DNA from: DUUI01 sp964345765
GTDB lineage: Bacteria > Bacillota_I > Bacilli_A > Erysipelotrichales > Erysipelotrichaceae
Length of the DNA: 64,000 nt
Direction of reading: 5' to 3'
NCBI GenBank assembly: GCA_964345765.1
Contig: CAYFSJ010000002.1
Span: 10,321 to 74,320 of the forward strand
Shown: positions 1 through 7,619 of the stretch, one piece after another
Layout of the letters: every line of letters begins with the position of its first letter
Numbering within the stretch: position 1 is the first letter of the stretch
The notes under the pieces: generated by a model
What the model saw: the letters and a program-made list of their open reading frames with translations, nothing else
Databases searched by the model: none
Told to the model about the DNA's origin: nothing
Made by a program: the position numbers and the translations under genes

Positions 1-526
1 TACGAAGGATATTCACTGATCCAACGACTTTTTCACCCTCTACAATTGGGATTTCAAAAGCAATGACTTTTTCACCAAATTGGTGTCTTAGTTGATCATA
101 TACTTTATGAAAATCAGCATGTTCATCATCCATCTTATTAATAAAGAATAATGTTGGTAAGTTATTTTCTAAAGCAATGTCATAAGCTCTTTCTGTTCCT
201 GTCTCAATTCCATCTTTGGCTGAGACAACAATTAATGCATTGTCAGCCACTTTAACGCCAGCTGCTGTTTCACCATAATAATCGAAGTAACCAGGTGTAT
301 CGATAAAGTTTATCTTGCAGTCTTTCCATTCGACTGGTGCTAATGCTGTATAAACCGATTGACCACGTTTTTGTTCTTCAGAATCAAAGTCCATAGCGGA
401 TGTTCGATCCATTCTATCTAATACTTTATTAAAGTGTAAAATCGATTCAACGATACTGGATTTTCCAGAACCAGCATGTCCTAATATAACAACATTTCTA
501 ACTTCACTTGCTAAATAATCTCGCAT
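1..526 (-). CDS. EF-G-like translational GTPase, N-terminal part (cut by window edge)
   Basis: The minus-strand frame opens at the ATG at 526 and runs off the window after about 175 residues. It shows the translational GTPase signatures in order: P-loop GHAGSGKSS (residues 16-24), G3 DTPG (76-79) and G4 NKMD (130-133), together with the EF-G-type stretch TALAPVEW. EF-G family proteins drive ribosomal translocation or recycling. The divergence from standard fusA and the lack of str-operon neighbours suggest a second, EF-G-like paralogue (FusA2 type). An AGAGG ribosome site overlaps the end of the ankyrin gene, 9 nt upstream, so the two are probably co-transcribed. The family is clear; the exact subfamily cannot be settled from the N-terminus. 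Confidence 0.85.
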   Translation of the reverse strand, partial: MRDYLASEVRNVVILGHAGSGKSSIVESILHFNKVLDRMDRTSAMDFDSEEQKRGQSVYTALAPVEWKDCKINFIDTPGYFDYYGETAAGVKVADNALIVVSAKDGIETGTERAYDIALENNLPTLFFINKMDDEHADFHKVYDQLRHQFGEKVIAFEIPIVEGEKVVGSVNILR

Positions 527-535
527 TATAAACCT

Positions 536-1204
536 CTACTTCAGAATTGGCTTAAGCTCATCTAGATTATGTAAACGTACATAATGGACGGCTTTTTGGC
601 CATTGTTATCGGTAATTTCTTTGTCGGCACCATTTTCTAATAAATAGTTAACTAAATCTACATATCCGGAATAACTTGCGCGCATAAGAGCGGTACAACC
701 ATTCTTATCTTGGCTGTTTAAGTCTGCACCATTTTCAACTAATGTTTTAACTACATCAAATTTGAAGGCGACACAAGCTTCCATCAACGCGGTACGTCCC
801 ATTTCATCTTGAGCATTTACATCCGCATTTTGTTCAATTAAATAATCAACTACATTTAATTGTCCTAAGAAGGCTGCTCTCATTAGCGATGTACGTCCAC
901 GATAATCAGCTTGATTAACATCTGCCCCACGATCAACTAGTTTTTTAACGATGTCTAGCTCACCTTTTTTGGCTGCTCCCATTAATGCACTCTTTTGATT
1001 CTTATCAAGCATATTAACGTCTGCGCCAGATTCTAATAAATAATCGACTATGTCTTCAAATCCTCGTTTGGCTGAACGCATTAATGATGTACGTCCATCT
1101 CCACTGGCATAATTGACATCGCCGCCTTTTTCGACACTTTTTTTCATTGTGTCTAGCTCACCTTGAGCACTTGCGACCCAAAGGGCTTGGTTTGTTTGAT
1201 CCAT
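536..1204 (-). CDS. Ankyrin-repeat protein
   Basis: 222 residues starting MDQTNQALW. This ATG at 1204 is chosen over the in-frame one at 1261 because GGAGG lies 8 nt before it. Almost the whole protein is ankyrin repeats of about 33 residues, six or seven units, with recurring motifs such as GRTSLMRSA, IVDYLLESGADVN and NGCTALMRAS. There is no signal peptide or membrane segment, so it should be cytoplasmic. Ankyrin repeats bind other proteins; the partner is not evident. It lies between a short leader ORF and an EF-G-like GTPase on the same strand, probably one transcript from the promoter at 1362-1389. Confidence 0.85.
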   Translation of the reverse strand: MDQTNQALWVASAQGELDTMKKSVEKGGDVNYASGDGRTSLMRSAKRGFEDIVDYLLESGADVNMLDKNQKSALMGAAKKGELDIVKKLVDRGADVNQADYRGRTSLMRAAFLGQLNVVDYLIEQNADVNAQDEMGRTALMEACVAFKFDVVKTLVENGADLNSQDKNGCTALMRASYSGYVDLVNYLLENGADKEITDNNGQKAVHYVRLHNLDELKPILK

Positions 1205-1231
1205 ATTATAATCCTCCGTTCTATCAAACAT

Positions 1232-1260
1232 AAAAAATGATGAGCACTTTGCACCCATCA
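1232..1260 (-). terminator. Hairpin plus U-tract between leader ORF and ankyrin gene
   Basis: On the minus strand TGATG (1260-1256) pairs with CATCA (1242-1238), extended inward by GC and wobble pairs, and is followed by TTTTTT. It begins at the leader ORF stop codon and ends about 28 nt before the ankyrin ATG. It could be a terminator or a translation-sensitive attenuator. Confidence 0.5.
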
Positions 1261-1341
1261 AAAAATATTAGTATAAGTATTTACGACATGAAGAACACGA
1301 GCACTGCCAACGTGAACTTTACTGACAACATTATTGTGCAT
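1258..1341 (-). CDS. 27-residue leader ORF upstream of ankyrin gene
   Basis: A short frame beginning MHNNVVSKVHVGS and ending in NIF. The start at 1341 is chosen because GAGGTG lies 6 nt upstream; another ATG two codons earlier would abut that site. It has its own promoter 20-50 nt upstream and its TGA is the first triplet of a hairpin followed by six U. The composition is valine-rich (seven Val) with three His, not obviously dominated by one amino acid. I do not recognise a family. It may be a leader peptide of an attenuator or an independent small protein. Confidence 0.45.
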   Translation of the reverse strand: MHNNVVSKVHVGSARVLHVVNTYTNIF

Positions 1342-1361
1342 GTTCATCACCTCTTACTCAT

Positions 1362-1389
1362 ATTTTAACCAAATATTTACAAATATCAA
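1362..1389 (-). promoter_or_regulatory. Promoter for leader ORF/ankyrin/EF-G unit
   Basis: TTGATA (1389-1384), 16-bp spacer, TAAAAT (1367-1362) on the minus strand. Predicted start is near 1355, just ahead of the GAGGTG ribosome site of the leader ORF. Confidence 0.55.
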
Positions 1390-1496
1390 GATAAGTTAAC
1401 CGTTTTCAAGAAAAAGTTTAATTTTTTTCAGAACCACTCATTTTCTTACACTCAAACTCATTGAATTAAGTTATAATATTCAACAAGGAGACGATT

Positions 1497-3194
1497 ATGA
1501 AATTTAATGATTATAAGTATACTAGACCCGATATGGAGCAGTTTACTGCACAAGCCAAGCAACATTTTGAAGTGATGGCTAATGCTGAAACATTTGATGA
1601 GTTTCACGAAAGTTTTAAAACCCTTAACAGTTTAAGAAACACTGTCGCAACTCAAATTACATTAGCTTCAATTCGACATTCAATTAATACCAAAGATGAA
1701 TTCTACGCTCAAGAAAATGAATTTTGGGATGAACAAGGACCAATCGTCCAACAGATTATTGTTGAGATGGGCAATTTGGTTCTTGACTCAAAATACAAAG
1801 CAGACCTAGAAAAACTCTATCCTGCCCCTTATTTTAAAATGCTCGAAAACTCAAGAAAGGTCTTTGACGAGAAGATTATTGCTGATTTACAAGAAGAAAA
1901 CCGACTCACCACAGAGTATGATAAATTAGTTGCATCAGCAGAAATTAAATTTGATGGTAAGACTTTAAACTTAGCTCAAATGGCGCCTTATACCCAAAGT
2001 ACTGATAGACAAGTACGTAAAGAAGCCAGTGAAGCAACTTGGAATTTCTTTAAGGAAAACGAATCAAAATTTGATGATATCTACGATAAATTAGTCAAAG
2101 TGAGAACGAAAATGGCTAAAGCATTAGGTTTTGACTCATTTACAGAAATGGGCTATCTCAGAATGAACCGTCTTGATTACAACCAAGAAATGGTAGCTAA
2201 TTACAGACAACAGGTGTTAGATGAGGTTGTACCAATTGCTCAAAAACTCTACAAAAGACAGGCAGAACGTTTAGGCCTAGATAAGCTTGAATATTATGAT
2301 GTTGCCCTTAACTTTTTAGATGGGAATGCTAAACCGACTGGTTCAGCAGAAGAAATTTTAGAATCTGGAAAAGCAATGTATGAAGATTTAAGTCCTGAAA
2401 CTGCTGAATTTATTAATTTGATGCTCGATAATGACTTAATGGATGTGCTAGCCAAACCTGGTAAAAGAGCAGGTGGTTACATGACTTTCTTACCTGATTA
2501 TCAAGTCCCATTTATCTTTTCAAACTTTAACGGAACTTCAGGTGATATTGATGTCTTAACTCATGAGGCGGGACATGCTTTCCAAGGCTATCAATCAAGA
2601 CATATTGAATTATCAGATGTTCATATGCCAACCTATGAAGCTTGTGAAATTCATTCAATGAGTATGGAATTTCTAACTTGGGATTATATGGATCAATTCT
2701 TTGGGGATAAAGCGGATAAATATAAATTCTCTCATTTATCTGATTCCCTTCAATTCTTACCATATGGGGTCCTTGTTGACCACTTCCAACATGAAGTTTA
2801 TAACCACCCAGAAATGACTTTACAACAACGTAAAGAAACATGGCGAAAACTTGATCAACAATATCGCCCTCACTTAGATTTCAGTGAGAATCCATTCTTA
2901 GATCAAGGGGTTTGGTGGTTTAGACAAGGCCATATTTTCTCGAGCCCATTTTATTATATTGATTACACATTGGCTCAAGTGTGTGCCTTCCAATTCTGGA
3001 AACGTAAACATATTGATAAAGACCCACAAACTTGGAACGATTATTTACACATCTGCCAAATTGGTGGAACTAAATCATTCACCCAAATTGTAGATGAAGC
3101 TAACCTTATTTCTCCATTTGAGAATGGTTGCTTAAAATCAGTGATTAATGATATTGATCATTGGTTAGAAAATGTTGATGATAAAGCGCTGTAA
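1497..3194 (+). CDS. pepF: Oligoendopeptidase F, M3 family
   Basis: 565 residues, the usual length for the family. The zinc-metallopeptidase motif HEAGH lies at residues 356-360 with the third-ligand region YEACEIHSMSMEF about 25 residues later. The N-terminal half is the helical M3 domain. There is no signal peptide, so it is cytoplasmic and hydrolyses short peptides. It is monocistronic with a strong AAGGAG site before the ATG, TATAAT about 20 nt upstream of that, and a terminator that overlaps its stop codon. Confidence 0.95.
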   Translation: MKFNDYKYTRPDMEQFTAQAKQHFEVMANAETFDEFHESFKTLNSLRNTVATQITLASIRHSINTKDEFYAQENEFWDEQGPIVQQIIVEMGNLVLDSKYKADLEKLYPAPYFKMLENSRKVFDEKIIADLQEENRLTTEYDKLVASAEIKFDGKTLNLAQMAPYTQSTDRQVRKEASEATWNFFKENESKFDDIYDKLVKVRTKMAKALGFDSFTEMGYLRMNRLDYNQEMVANYRQQVLDEVVPIAQKLYKRQAERLGLDKLEYYDVALNFLDGNAKPTGSAEEILESGKAMYEDLSPETAEFINLMLDNDLMDVLAKPGKRAGGYMTFLPDYQVPFIFSNFNGTSGDIDVLTHEAGHAFQGYQSRHIELSDVHMPTYEACEIHSMSMEFLTWDYMDQFFGDKADKYKFSHLSDSLQFLPYGVLVDHFQHEVYNHPEMTLQQRKETWRKLDQQYRPHLDFSENPFLDQGVWWFRQGHIFSSPFYYIDYTLAQVCAFQFWKRKHIDKDPQTWNDYLHICQIGGTKSFTQIVDEANLISPFENGCLKSVINDIDHWLENVDDKAL

Positions 3195-3207
3195 CAAGCG
3201 CTTTTTC
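3183..3207 (+). terminator. Terminator of pepF
   Basis: AAAGCGCT (3183-3190), six-base loop, AGCGCTTT (3197-3204), then T-rich sequence. The stop codon lies in the loop. Confidence 0.85.
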
Positions 3208-3226
3208 TTTATATCTTTAAAAAACA

Positions 3227-4477
3227 TCAGCTAGTAGCCGATGTTAGTTTTTGTTCTTCATGTTGAGTTTTTCTTAGGAAGTAAATGCCTAAAACAAATA
3301 AGATGATTAAAGCTAGGATTCCATATCTTGAGGACCCTAAGAATGAGGCTGAGAAAGCCATCATTAATGGCCCTAAGAAATCAGCGAATTTCCCAAAGAT
3401 ATCGAAGAACCCAAAGTACTCATTAGATTCATGTTTTGGTACTAGTTTTCCAAAATAAGATCGTGAGATCGATTGAATCCCACCTTGAGCTAATCCTACT
3501 AAGAAGGCTAATAACCAGAAATGCCATGCGCTACTCATAAAGAATCCAATCACAGCAATAACAATATAGAGCATGATATAGTAGATTAACATATTAATTT
3601 GACCAAATCGCTTGGCGAACTTACCCGATAAAATCGCAAATGGGAAGGCCACAAATTGAGTCATTAGTAAGGCGATGATCATTTGATTATCACCAATTCC
3701 AACTTCTCCACCAAAGTTGGTTGATTGAGAAATAATGGTATAGACACCATCGATATAACAGAAGTAAGCAATAATGAAATACTTCATGTGTTTATTATGA
3801 TGTATTTTACGAACCGTATTGGCTAATGACGCAAATAAGTTCTTAACAATTACTTGTGGTGGTTCACTGACATAGTGAACTTGTTTGACATCTTTCAGTA
3901 ATGGAATACTTAAGACTGCCCACCATAGAACAGTAATAATAAAGGATATTCTGGTTGCTGTGGCAGTATCTAAACCAAATGGAAGTGCTAAGATTAAGTA
4001 AAGGCCCATAACAAATGGAATGGTACTTAAGACATAACCCCAAGCAAATCCTGCCCCAGAAATATAGTCCATTCGGTCATCGGTTGTAACGTCGGTTAAC
4101 ATTGAGTCATAGAAGACATTACATAGAGAATAACCGACTCGAGATAAGACAAGTAAAAATAAGAAGGCTTGCCAACTTGTTGTGACACCTAAAGCAAATC
4201 CGCCTAGTATCCCTATAATTAAGGCAAAACTAAATAATTTCTTTTTCATTCCCTTACTATCGGCAATTGCCCCTAAGATTGGCGCTAGTATGGCAACGAT
4301 AATGACGGCAATCGCTGTAATAAGAGCAAACAGGGAACTTGCTTGAGTGGGTTCTAAGCCACCTCCTTCAGCGATGGCTCTAAAATAAACAGGAATTGTC
4401 GCTGATAAAATCAGGACAAAGGCTGAATTCGCCACATCATAGAGAATCCAGGATCTTTCTTCTTTTGTAAGTTTCAT
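3227..4477 (-). CDS. MFS transporter, UMF1/Atg22-like family
   Basis: 416 residues, very hydrophobic, about 12 membrane segments. The N-terminus (ERSWILYDVANSAFVL) matches the WILYD-x-ANSAF signature of the UMF1 (Atg22-like) branch of the major facilitator superfamily. The loop AILAPILGAIADSKGMKKK corresponds to the MFS loop 2-3 motif. The substrate is unknown; eukaryotic Atg22 exports amino acids, but this cannot be transferred safely. It is transcribed alone, divergently from nothing and convergent with pepF. Confidence 0.85.
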   Translation of the reverse strand: MKLTKEERSWILYDVANSAFVLILSATIPVYFRAIAEGGGLEPTQASSLFALITAIAVIIVAILAPILGAIADSKGMKKKLFSFALIIGILGGFALGVTTSWQAFLFLLVLSRVGYSLCNVFYDSMLTDVTTDDRMDYISGAGFAWGYVLSTIPFVMGLYLILALPFGLDTATATRISFIITVLWWAVLSIPLLKDVKQVHYVSEPPQVIVKNLFASLANTVRKIHHNKHMKYFIIAYFCYIDGVYTIISQSTNFGGEVGIGDNQMIIALLMTQFVAFPFAILSGKFAKRFGQINMLIYYIMLYIVIAVIGFFMSSAWHFWLLAFLVGLAQGGIQSISRSYFGKLVPKHESNEYFGFFDIFGKFADFLGPLMMAFSASFLGSSRYGILALIILFVLGIYFLRKTQHEEQKLTSATS

Positions 4478-4504
4478 AATCTCTCTTTCTTTCTATACGA
4501 AAGC

Positions 4505-4515
4505 ATTATATCACA
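4505..4515 (-). promoter_or_regulatory. Extended -10 promoter of MFS gene
   Basis: On the minus strand TGTGATATAAT: a TRTGN extension directly before TATAAT (4510-4505). No good -35 is seen. The predicted start is about 20 nt before the start codon. Confidence 0.55.
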
Positions 4516-4545
4516 AACAATTAAGCCAATTGTTGCATTTGGTAA

Positions 4546-4570
4546 AGAAAAAGGACAGCGATCGCTGTCC
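4546..4570 (-). terminator. Terminator of hsp20 operon
   Basis: GGACAGC, loop GATC, GCTGTCC (4570-4553 on the minus strand), followed by a run of T. It lies just past the second hsp20 stop codon. Confidence 0.85.
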
Positions 4571-4576
4571 AATTCA

Positions 4577-4972
4577 TTACTTAAGTTCAATTTGTTTTGT
4601 TTCAGGCTCAACTTTTTCAACAAGTGGAAGCATAACTTTTAAGGTTCCATTGTTATATTCTGCTGAGATTTCATCAACATTCACTTCTGAGAAACGAATT
4701 TGTCGAGTCACTTCTGATCTTGAGCGAGATTGATAAATCATTTCTCTTTCTTGTGAGTTTGATTCTTGTTGGTGTGAAGCATGAATGCTAAGCACATCTT
4801 CTTTAAAATCTAAGCTAATATCTTCTTTGTTGAAGCCTGGCATATCAATTTCTACAATATATTGATTATCTTCTTTATAGACATCCATATCTTTTCCTAA
4901 TTGTGTAGGAGTAGAAAAATCTGATAAGAATTTGTCAATAATTGATTCTGGTCTACGTACTAAATATCTCAT
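4577..4972 (-). CDS. Small heat-shock protein, Hsp20/alpha-crystallin family (copy 2)
   Basis: 131 residues from MRYLVRRPES. The start at 4972 is supported by TAAGGAGGA 8 nt upstream; a longer in-frame reading to 5029 would overlap the upstream gene. The alpha-crystallin domain is complete: YIVEIDMPGFNKEDISLDF, then RQIRFSEVNVDEISAEYNNGTLKVMLP. Hsp20 proteins are ATP-independent holdases that keep unfolding proteins soluble. It is the second gene of a tandem paralogous pair and lies 13 nt after the first, so it shares the CIRCE-flanked promoter. Confidence 0.93.
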   Translation of the reverse strand: MRYLVRRPESIIDKFLSDFSTPTQLGKDMDVYKEDNQYIVEIDMPGFNKEDISLDFKEDVLSIHASHQQESNSQEREMIYQSRSRSEVTRQIRFSEVNVDEISAEYNNGTLKVMLPLVEKVEPETKQIELK

Positions 4973-4985
4973 TGAATATTCCTCC

Positions 4986-5381
4986 TTATTTAATTTCAAT
5001 TTGTTTTGATTTTGGTGTTTCAGGTACAACTATTGGTAAATGAAGTTTTAAGACCCCATTAATATACTCACCACTTATCTCATCTTGGTTTACATCACTA
5101 AAGCGAATTTTACGCATTACAGATTGAGTAGAGCGGTTCTTATAGTAGTACTCTTTGTTTTCTTGATTTGTTTGTTCGGATTTTGCTTGAACCATTAAGA
5201 CATCCTCATTAAAGTCAACCTTAATATCTTCTTTATTAAATCCTGGCATATCGATTTCTACCATATAAGCATTGTCTTGTTTATAGATATCGATACCTTT
5301 TCCTAATCGGTAAGTGTCTTCATTCATTTCTTTTAGTAAGCTTTCAAACAAACTGTCTGATATTTTCATTGGTGTTCTCAT
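4986..5381 (-). CDS. Small heat-shock protein, Hsp20/alpha-crystallin family (copy 1)
   Basis: 131 residues beginning MRTPMKISDSLFES, with AGGAGG ahead of the ATG. The alpha-crystallin domain matches its downstream paralogue almost motif for motif (DMPGFNKEDIKVDF; RKIRFSDVNQDEISGEYINGVLKLHLP), so the pair arose by tandem duplication, while the N-terminal arms differ. This is the promoter-proximal gene of the operon. Regulation is unusually clear from sequence: two CIRCE operators bracket a near-consensus promoter, predicting HrcA repression and heat induction. Confidence 0.93.
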   Translation of the reverse strand: MRTPMKISDSLFESLLKEMNEDTYRLGKGIDIYKQDNAYMVEIDMPGFNKEDIKVDFNEDVLMVQAKSEQTNQENKEYYYKNRSTQSVMRKIRFSDVNQDEISGEYINGVLKLHLPIVVPETPKSKQIEIK

Positions 5382-5396
5382 TTCTTATTCCTCCTT

Positions 5397-5423
5397 TTAG
5401 CACTCTTAGTATATGATTGCTAA
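5397..5423 (-). promoter_or_regulatory. CIRCE operator, downstream copy
   Basis: On the minus strand TTAGCAATC, nine bases, GAGTGCTAA. It has one mismatch from the CIRCE consensus TTAGCACTC-N9-GAGTGCTAA. It lies downstream of the -10, in the 5' untranslated region of the hsp20 operon. Confidence 0.85.
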
Positions 5424-5431
5424 GTGATTAT

Positions 5432-5459
5432 ATTATAACACCCTTTTTAGCACTGTCAA
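5432..5459 (-). promoter_or_regulatory. Sigma-A promoter of hsp20 operon
   Basis: TTGACA (5459-5454), 16-bp spacer, TATAAT (5437-5432), both hexamers perfect. The -35 lies inside the upstream CIRCE element. Confidence 0.92.
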
Positions 5460-5473
5460 GTAAAGAGTGCTAA
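5447..5473 (-). promoter_or_regulatory. CIRCE operator, upstream copy
   Basis: Minus strand TTAGCACTC, nine bases, CAGTGCTAA, with one mismatch in the second arm. It overlaps the -35 hexamer, so HrcA binding would block RNA polymerase directly. Confidence 0.9.
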
Positions 5474-5484
5474 AGCGTGTATTA

Positions 5485-5509
5485 AAGAAAAGCTCTCATG
5501 CGAGAGCTT
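5485..5509 (-). terminator. Terminator of GlsB-like gene
   Basis: AAGCTCTC, four-base loop, GAGAGCTT (5509-5490 on the minus strand), followed by TTCTTT. Confidence 0.75.
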
Positions 5510-5516
5510 AGCCTTA

Positions 5517-5768
5517 TTATCTATTTAATAATCTTAAAAGTAGGAGTAGAACAACTGAACCAACAAATGCAACTAAGATTGATGATGCATTTAATCCAGT
5601 AACTTCTCCACCACTACCAAATTGGTTGAATAAGAATCCACCTAAGAATGCTCCAACGATACCAACTATAATGTTAGTCACTAAAGAACCAGATCCTTGA
5701 TTGACAACAAGATTTCCTAACCAACCTGCTAGGGCACCGATAATTAACCAAGCAATAATGTTTTCCAT
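5517..5768 (-). CDS. GlsB/YeaQ/YmgE family small membrane protein
   Basis: 83 residues with three hydrophobic, glycine-rich segments. The N-terminus IIAWLIIGALAGWLGNLVV and the central IIVGIVGAFLGGFLF are the family signature (historically called transglycosylase-associated). Members are small stress-induced inner-membrane proteins of unknown activity. The ribosome site is weak (GAG). The 5' leader can form a GTGATT/AATCAC hairpin (about 5800-5817). It is monocistronic between the hsp20 operon and the scaffold gap. Confidence 0.88.
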   Translation of the reverse strand: MENIIAWLIIGALAGWLGNLVVNQGSGSLVTNIIVGIVGAFLGGFLFNQFGSGGEVTGLNASSILVAFVGSVVLLLLLRLLNR

Positions 5769-5818
5769 AATTTTCTCATTTTCTTTTTTGTTGAATCGAT
5801 GTGATTCAAGCTAATCAC

Positions 5819-5829
5819 ATTATATCACA
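5819..5829 (-). promoter_or_regulatory. Extended -10 promoter of GlsB-like gene
   Basis: Minus strand TGTGATATAAT, the same extended -10 seen upstream of the MFS gene. TATAAT is at 5824-5819. No clear -35. Confidence 0.55.
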
Positions 5830-5834
5830 TATTT

Positions 5835-5862
5835 AAAAAGCGCACTTAAATGTGCGCTTTTT
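5835..5862. terminator. Bidirectional terminator
   Basis: AAAAAGCGCAC, six-base loop, GTGCGCTTTTT. The perfect 11-bp stem with A and T tracts works on both strands. It may end the gnd-zwf transcript arriving from the right across the gap. Confidence 0.8.
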
Positions 5863-5915
5863 GAACTTCACTAAAACATATTGCCTTAATGAAGGGTATC
5901 GTGCTAATATAATAG

Positions 5916-5970
5916 ACTTTTTTATTATCACGTCCATTAAAGTTGTTGTCTAATAGTTTGAACAACAAAC
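5916..5970 (+). repeat. 55-bp sequence repeated on both sides of the scaffold gap (left copy)
   Basis: Identical to 6071-6125 over exactly 55 bases and ending at the first N. No gene is visible in 5863-6167. This looks like a shared k-mer at two contig ends rather than a biological repeat. Confidence 0.9.
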
Positions 5971-6070
5971 NNNNNNNNNNNNNNNNNNNNNNNNNNNNNN
6001 NNNNNNNNNNNNNNNNNNNNNNNNNNNNNNNNNNNNNNNNNNNNNNNNNNNNNNNNNNNNNNNNNNNNNN
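5971..6070. other. Assembly gap of 100 N
   Basis: Exactly 100 unresolved bases, a common placeholder for a gap of unknown size. Both edges carry the same 55-mer. Confidence 0.98.
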
Positions 6071-6125
6071 ACTTTTTTATTATCACGTCCATTAAAGTTG
6101 TTGTCTAATAGTTTGAACAACAAAC
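6071..6125 (+). repeat. 55-bp sequence repeated on both sides of the scaffold gap (right copy)
   Basis: Starts at the first base after the N run and equals 5916-5970. Its 3' end forms half of a hairpin: CTAATAGTTTG (6105-6115), loop AACAA, CAAACTATTAG (6121-6131). Confidence 0.9.
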
Positions 6126-6167
6126 TATTAGATTATTAAATGATTTTAGTGTATAAACTTTATAATA

Positions 6168-7619
6168 CTAATCGGAAAAGTGCTGACCCGCAACTTCATC
6201 ATCAACCCACTGATGACTGTGTTTTTGAAGTAATTCTTGACATGCTTGTGGTCCATTTTGACCCACTTCATATTGATAAACTGGATTATTTAACTCAATT
6301 GCCTTCTCTTTTAAAGCTTGCGTTAGTTGCCAAGAAACTAGCACAATTGGCCATGACGCAAACAAAGTCTTATCTTTCTTAAAACCGTGACGAATTAATC
6401 GCTCATAGGCTTGGGGTGTATTTAATCGGTTCTCATAAATACAGGACTGACAAAAGTCCATAGAAATAGATTGTGTCTCTCTAAAGTTGCCAGGTCGTTT
6501 AATATTCACCTTAAAGTAAATACCCTCATCTGGTCCAATTCGAATAATTAAGATATTCTTTTCTTTCTCTTGTCCATCAATTCCAATGACTGGCTTAAAG
6601 GTAATCGCAATATAGGTTGATTGTGTGCTAGTGCTCTTACCGGTTCTGACATAAATTGGAACATCTTTAAAATTGGGATCCTTGCTTTGAAGTTTCATCG
6701 ATACAAACGTTTCAGTTTTTGAATCTTGATTAATATACTTCTCATCTAAATAACCTTGGTATTGTCCTCTAACAAAGTTATCATTGAAATGCTCATCATC
6801 AGCAAACTCTAATGATTCTAAAGCCATTTGTTGTGCATTATGGAGTTCATGGGGATCCATTGACTTTGGTCTTGGCATAAGTACATAACTTAACACTTGT
6901 AGTAAGTGACTTTGAAACATGTCTTTAAGTGCACCGGTTTGATCATAATAGTTGCCTCGATCAAAGACACCACCCTTTTCTAGAGCCGAAATTTGAATGT
7001 TCTCAATTGATTCATTATCCCATAGAGTTTCAAAGGCCTTGTTACCAAATCGGATGGTTAGAATATTAAGCATCATTTCTTTTGCGAGGTAGTGATCGAT
7101 CCGATATATTTCTTCTTCATCAAAACAATTCTTTATTTTCTTATCAATGGCAATGGCACTTTCTAAATCTTCACCAAAAGGTTTCTCTATAAGTAATTGT
7201 TTAGATTCTAAAGCATCAACAATACCAGATTGAGATAAATTATGTGTAATCACAGAGAAACTCTCAGGAGCTACTGCTAAATAAAATAGCACATGATTTC
7301 CACGCTTTAATAAATACTCTTTGAACTCTGGATAATCTTGAGCATCATTAAAATCCATTTGATAATACGAAATCAGATTTCTAAACTCAGGTAATTTGTC
7401 TGGATTCTTTAAACGAGCATGTTCTAAAATACTTGCTTCATAAGTCTCATAATAGGTTTCGTTGGTGTAATCGCGTCGACCAATAACAATAATTTCATGT
7501 TCTTGTTCATTCAGATTCTCTAAAACATACAAGTCATAAATGGCTGGTATCAGTTTACGATAGGTTAAATCACCGGTTCCACCAAAGATAACAAATATTT
7601 TTTTATTCAAACCAGTCAT
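6168..7619 (-). CDS. zwf: Glucose-6-phosphate 1-dehydrogenase
   Basis: 483 residues, normal family length. The dinucleotide-binding start IFVIFGGTGDLTYRKL, the substrate loop EKPFGEDLESA and the active-site signature RIDHYLAKEMMLN are all intact. It oxidises glucose 6-phosphate to 6-phosphogluconolactone, reducing NADP, as the first step of the oxidative pentose phosphate pathway. It follows gnd with a 17-bp overlap, so the two are translationally coupled. No separate phosphogluconolactonase gene is seen here. The 3' end lies close to the scaffold gap, so its terminator is not resolved. Confidence 0.96.
   Translation of the reverse strand: MTGLNKKIFVIFGGTGDLTYRKLIPAIYDLYVLENLNEQEHEIIVIGRRDYTNETYYETYEASILEHARLKNPDKLPEFRNLISYYQMDFNDAQDYPEFKEYLLKRGNHVLFYLAVAPESFSVITHNLSQSGIVDALESKQLLIEKPFGEDLESAIAIDKKIKNCFDEEEIYRIDHYLAKEMMLNILTIRFGNKAFETLWDNESIENIQISALEKGGVFDRGNYYDQTGALKDMFQSHLLQVLSYVLMPRPKSMDPHELHNAQQMALESLEFADDEHFNDNFVRGQYQGYLDEKYINQDSKTETFVSMKLQSKDPNFKDVPIYVRTGKSTSTQSTYIAITFKPVIGIDGQEKEKNILIIRIGPDEGIYFKVNIKRPGNFRETQSISMDFCQSCIYENRLNTPQAYERLIRHGFKKDKTLFASWPIVLVSWQLTQALKEKAIELNNPVYQYEVGQNGPQACQELLQKHSHQWVDDEVAGQHFSD

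Noticed and set aside
5971..6070. Mobile element or attachment site at the 55-bp repeat
   Set aside because: No integrase or transposase is nearby and the repeats end exactly at the N run, which points to assembly.
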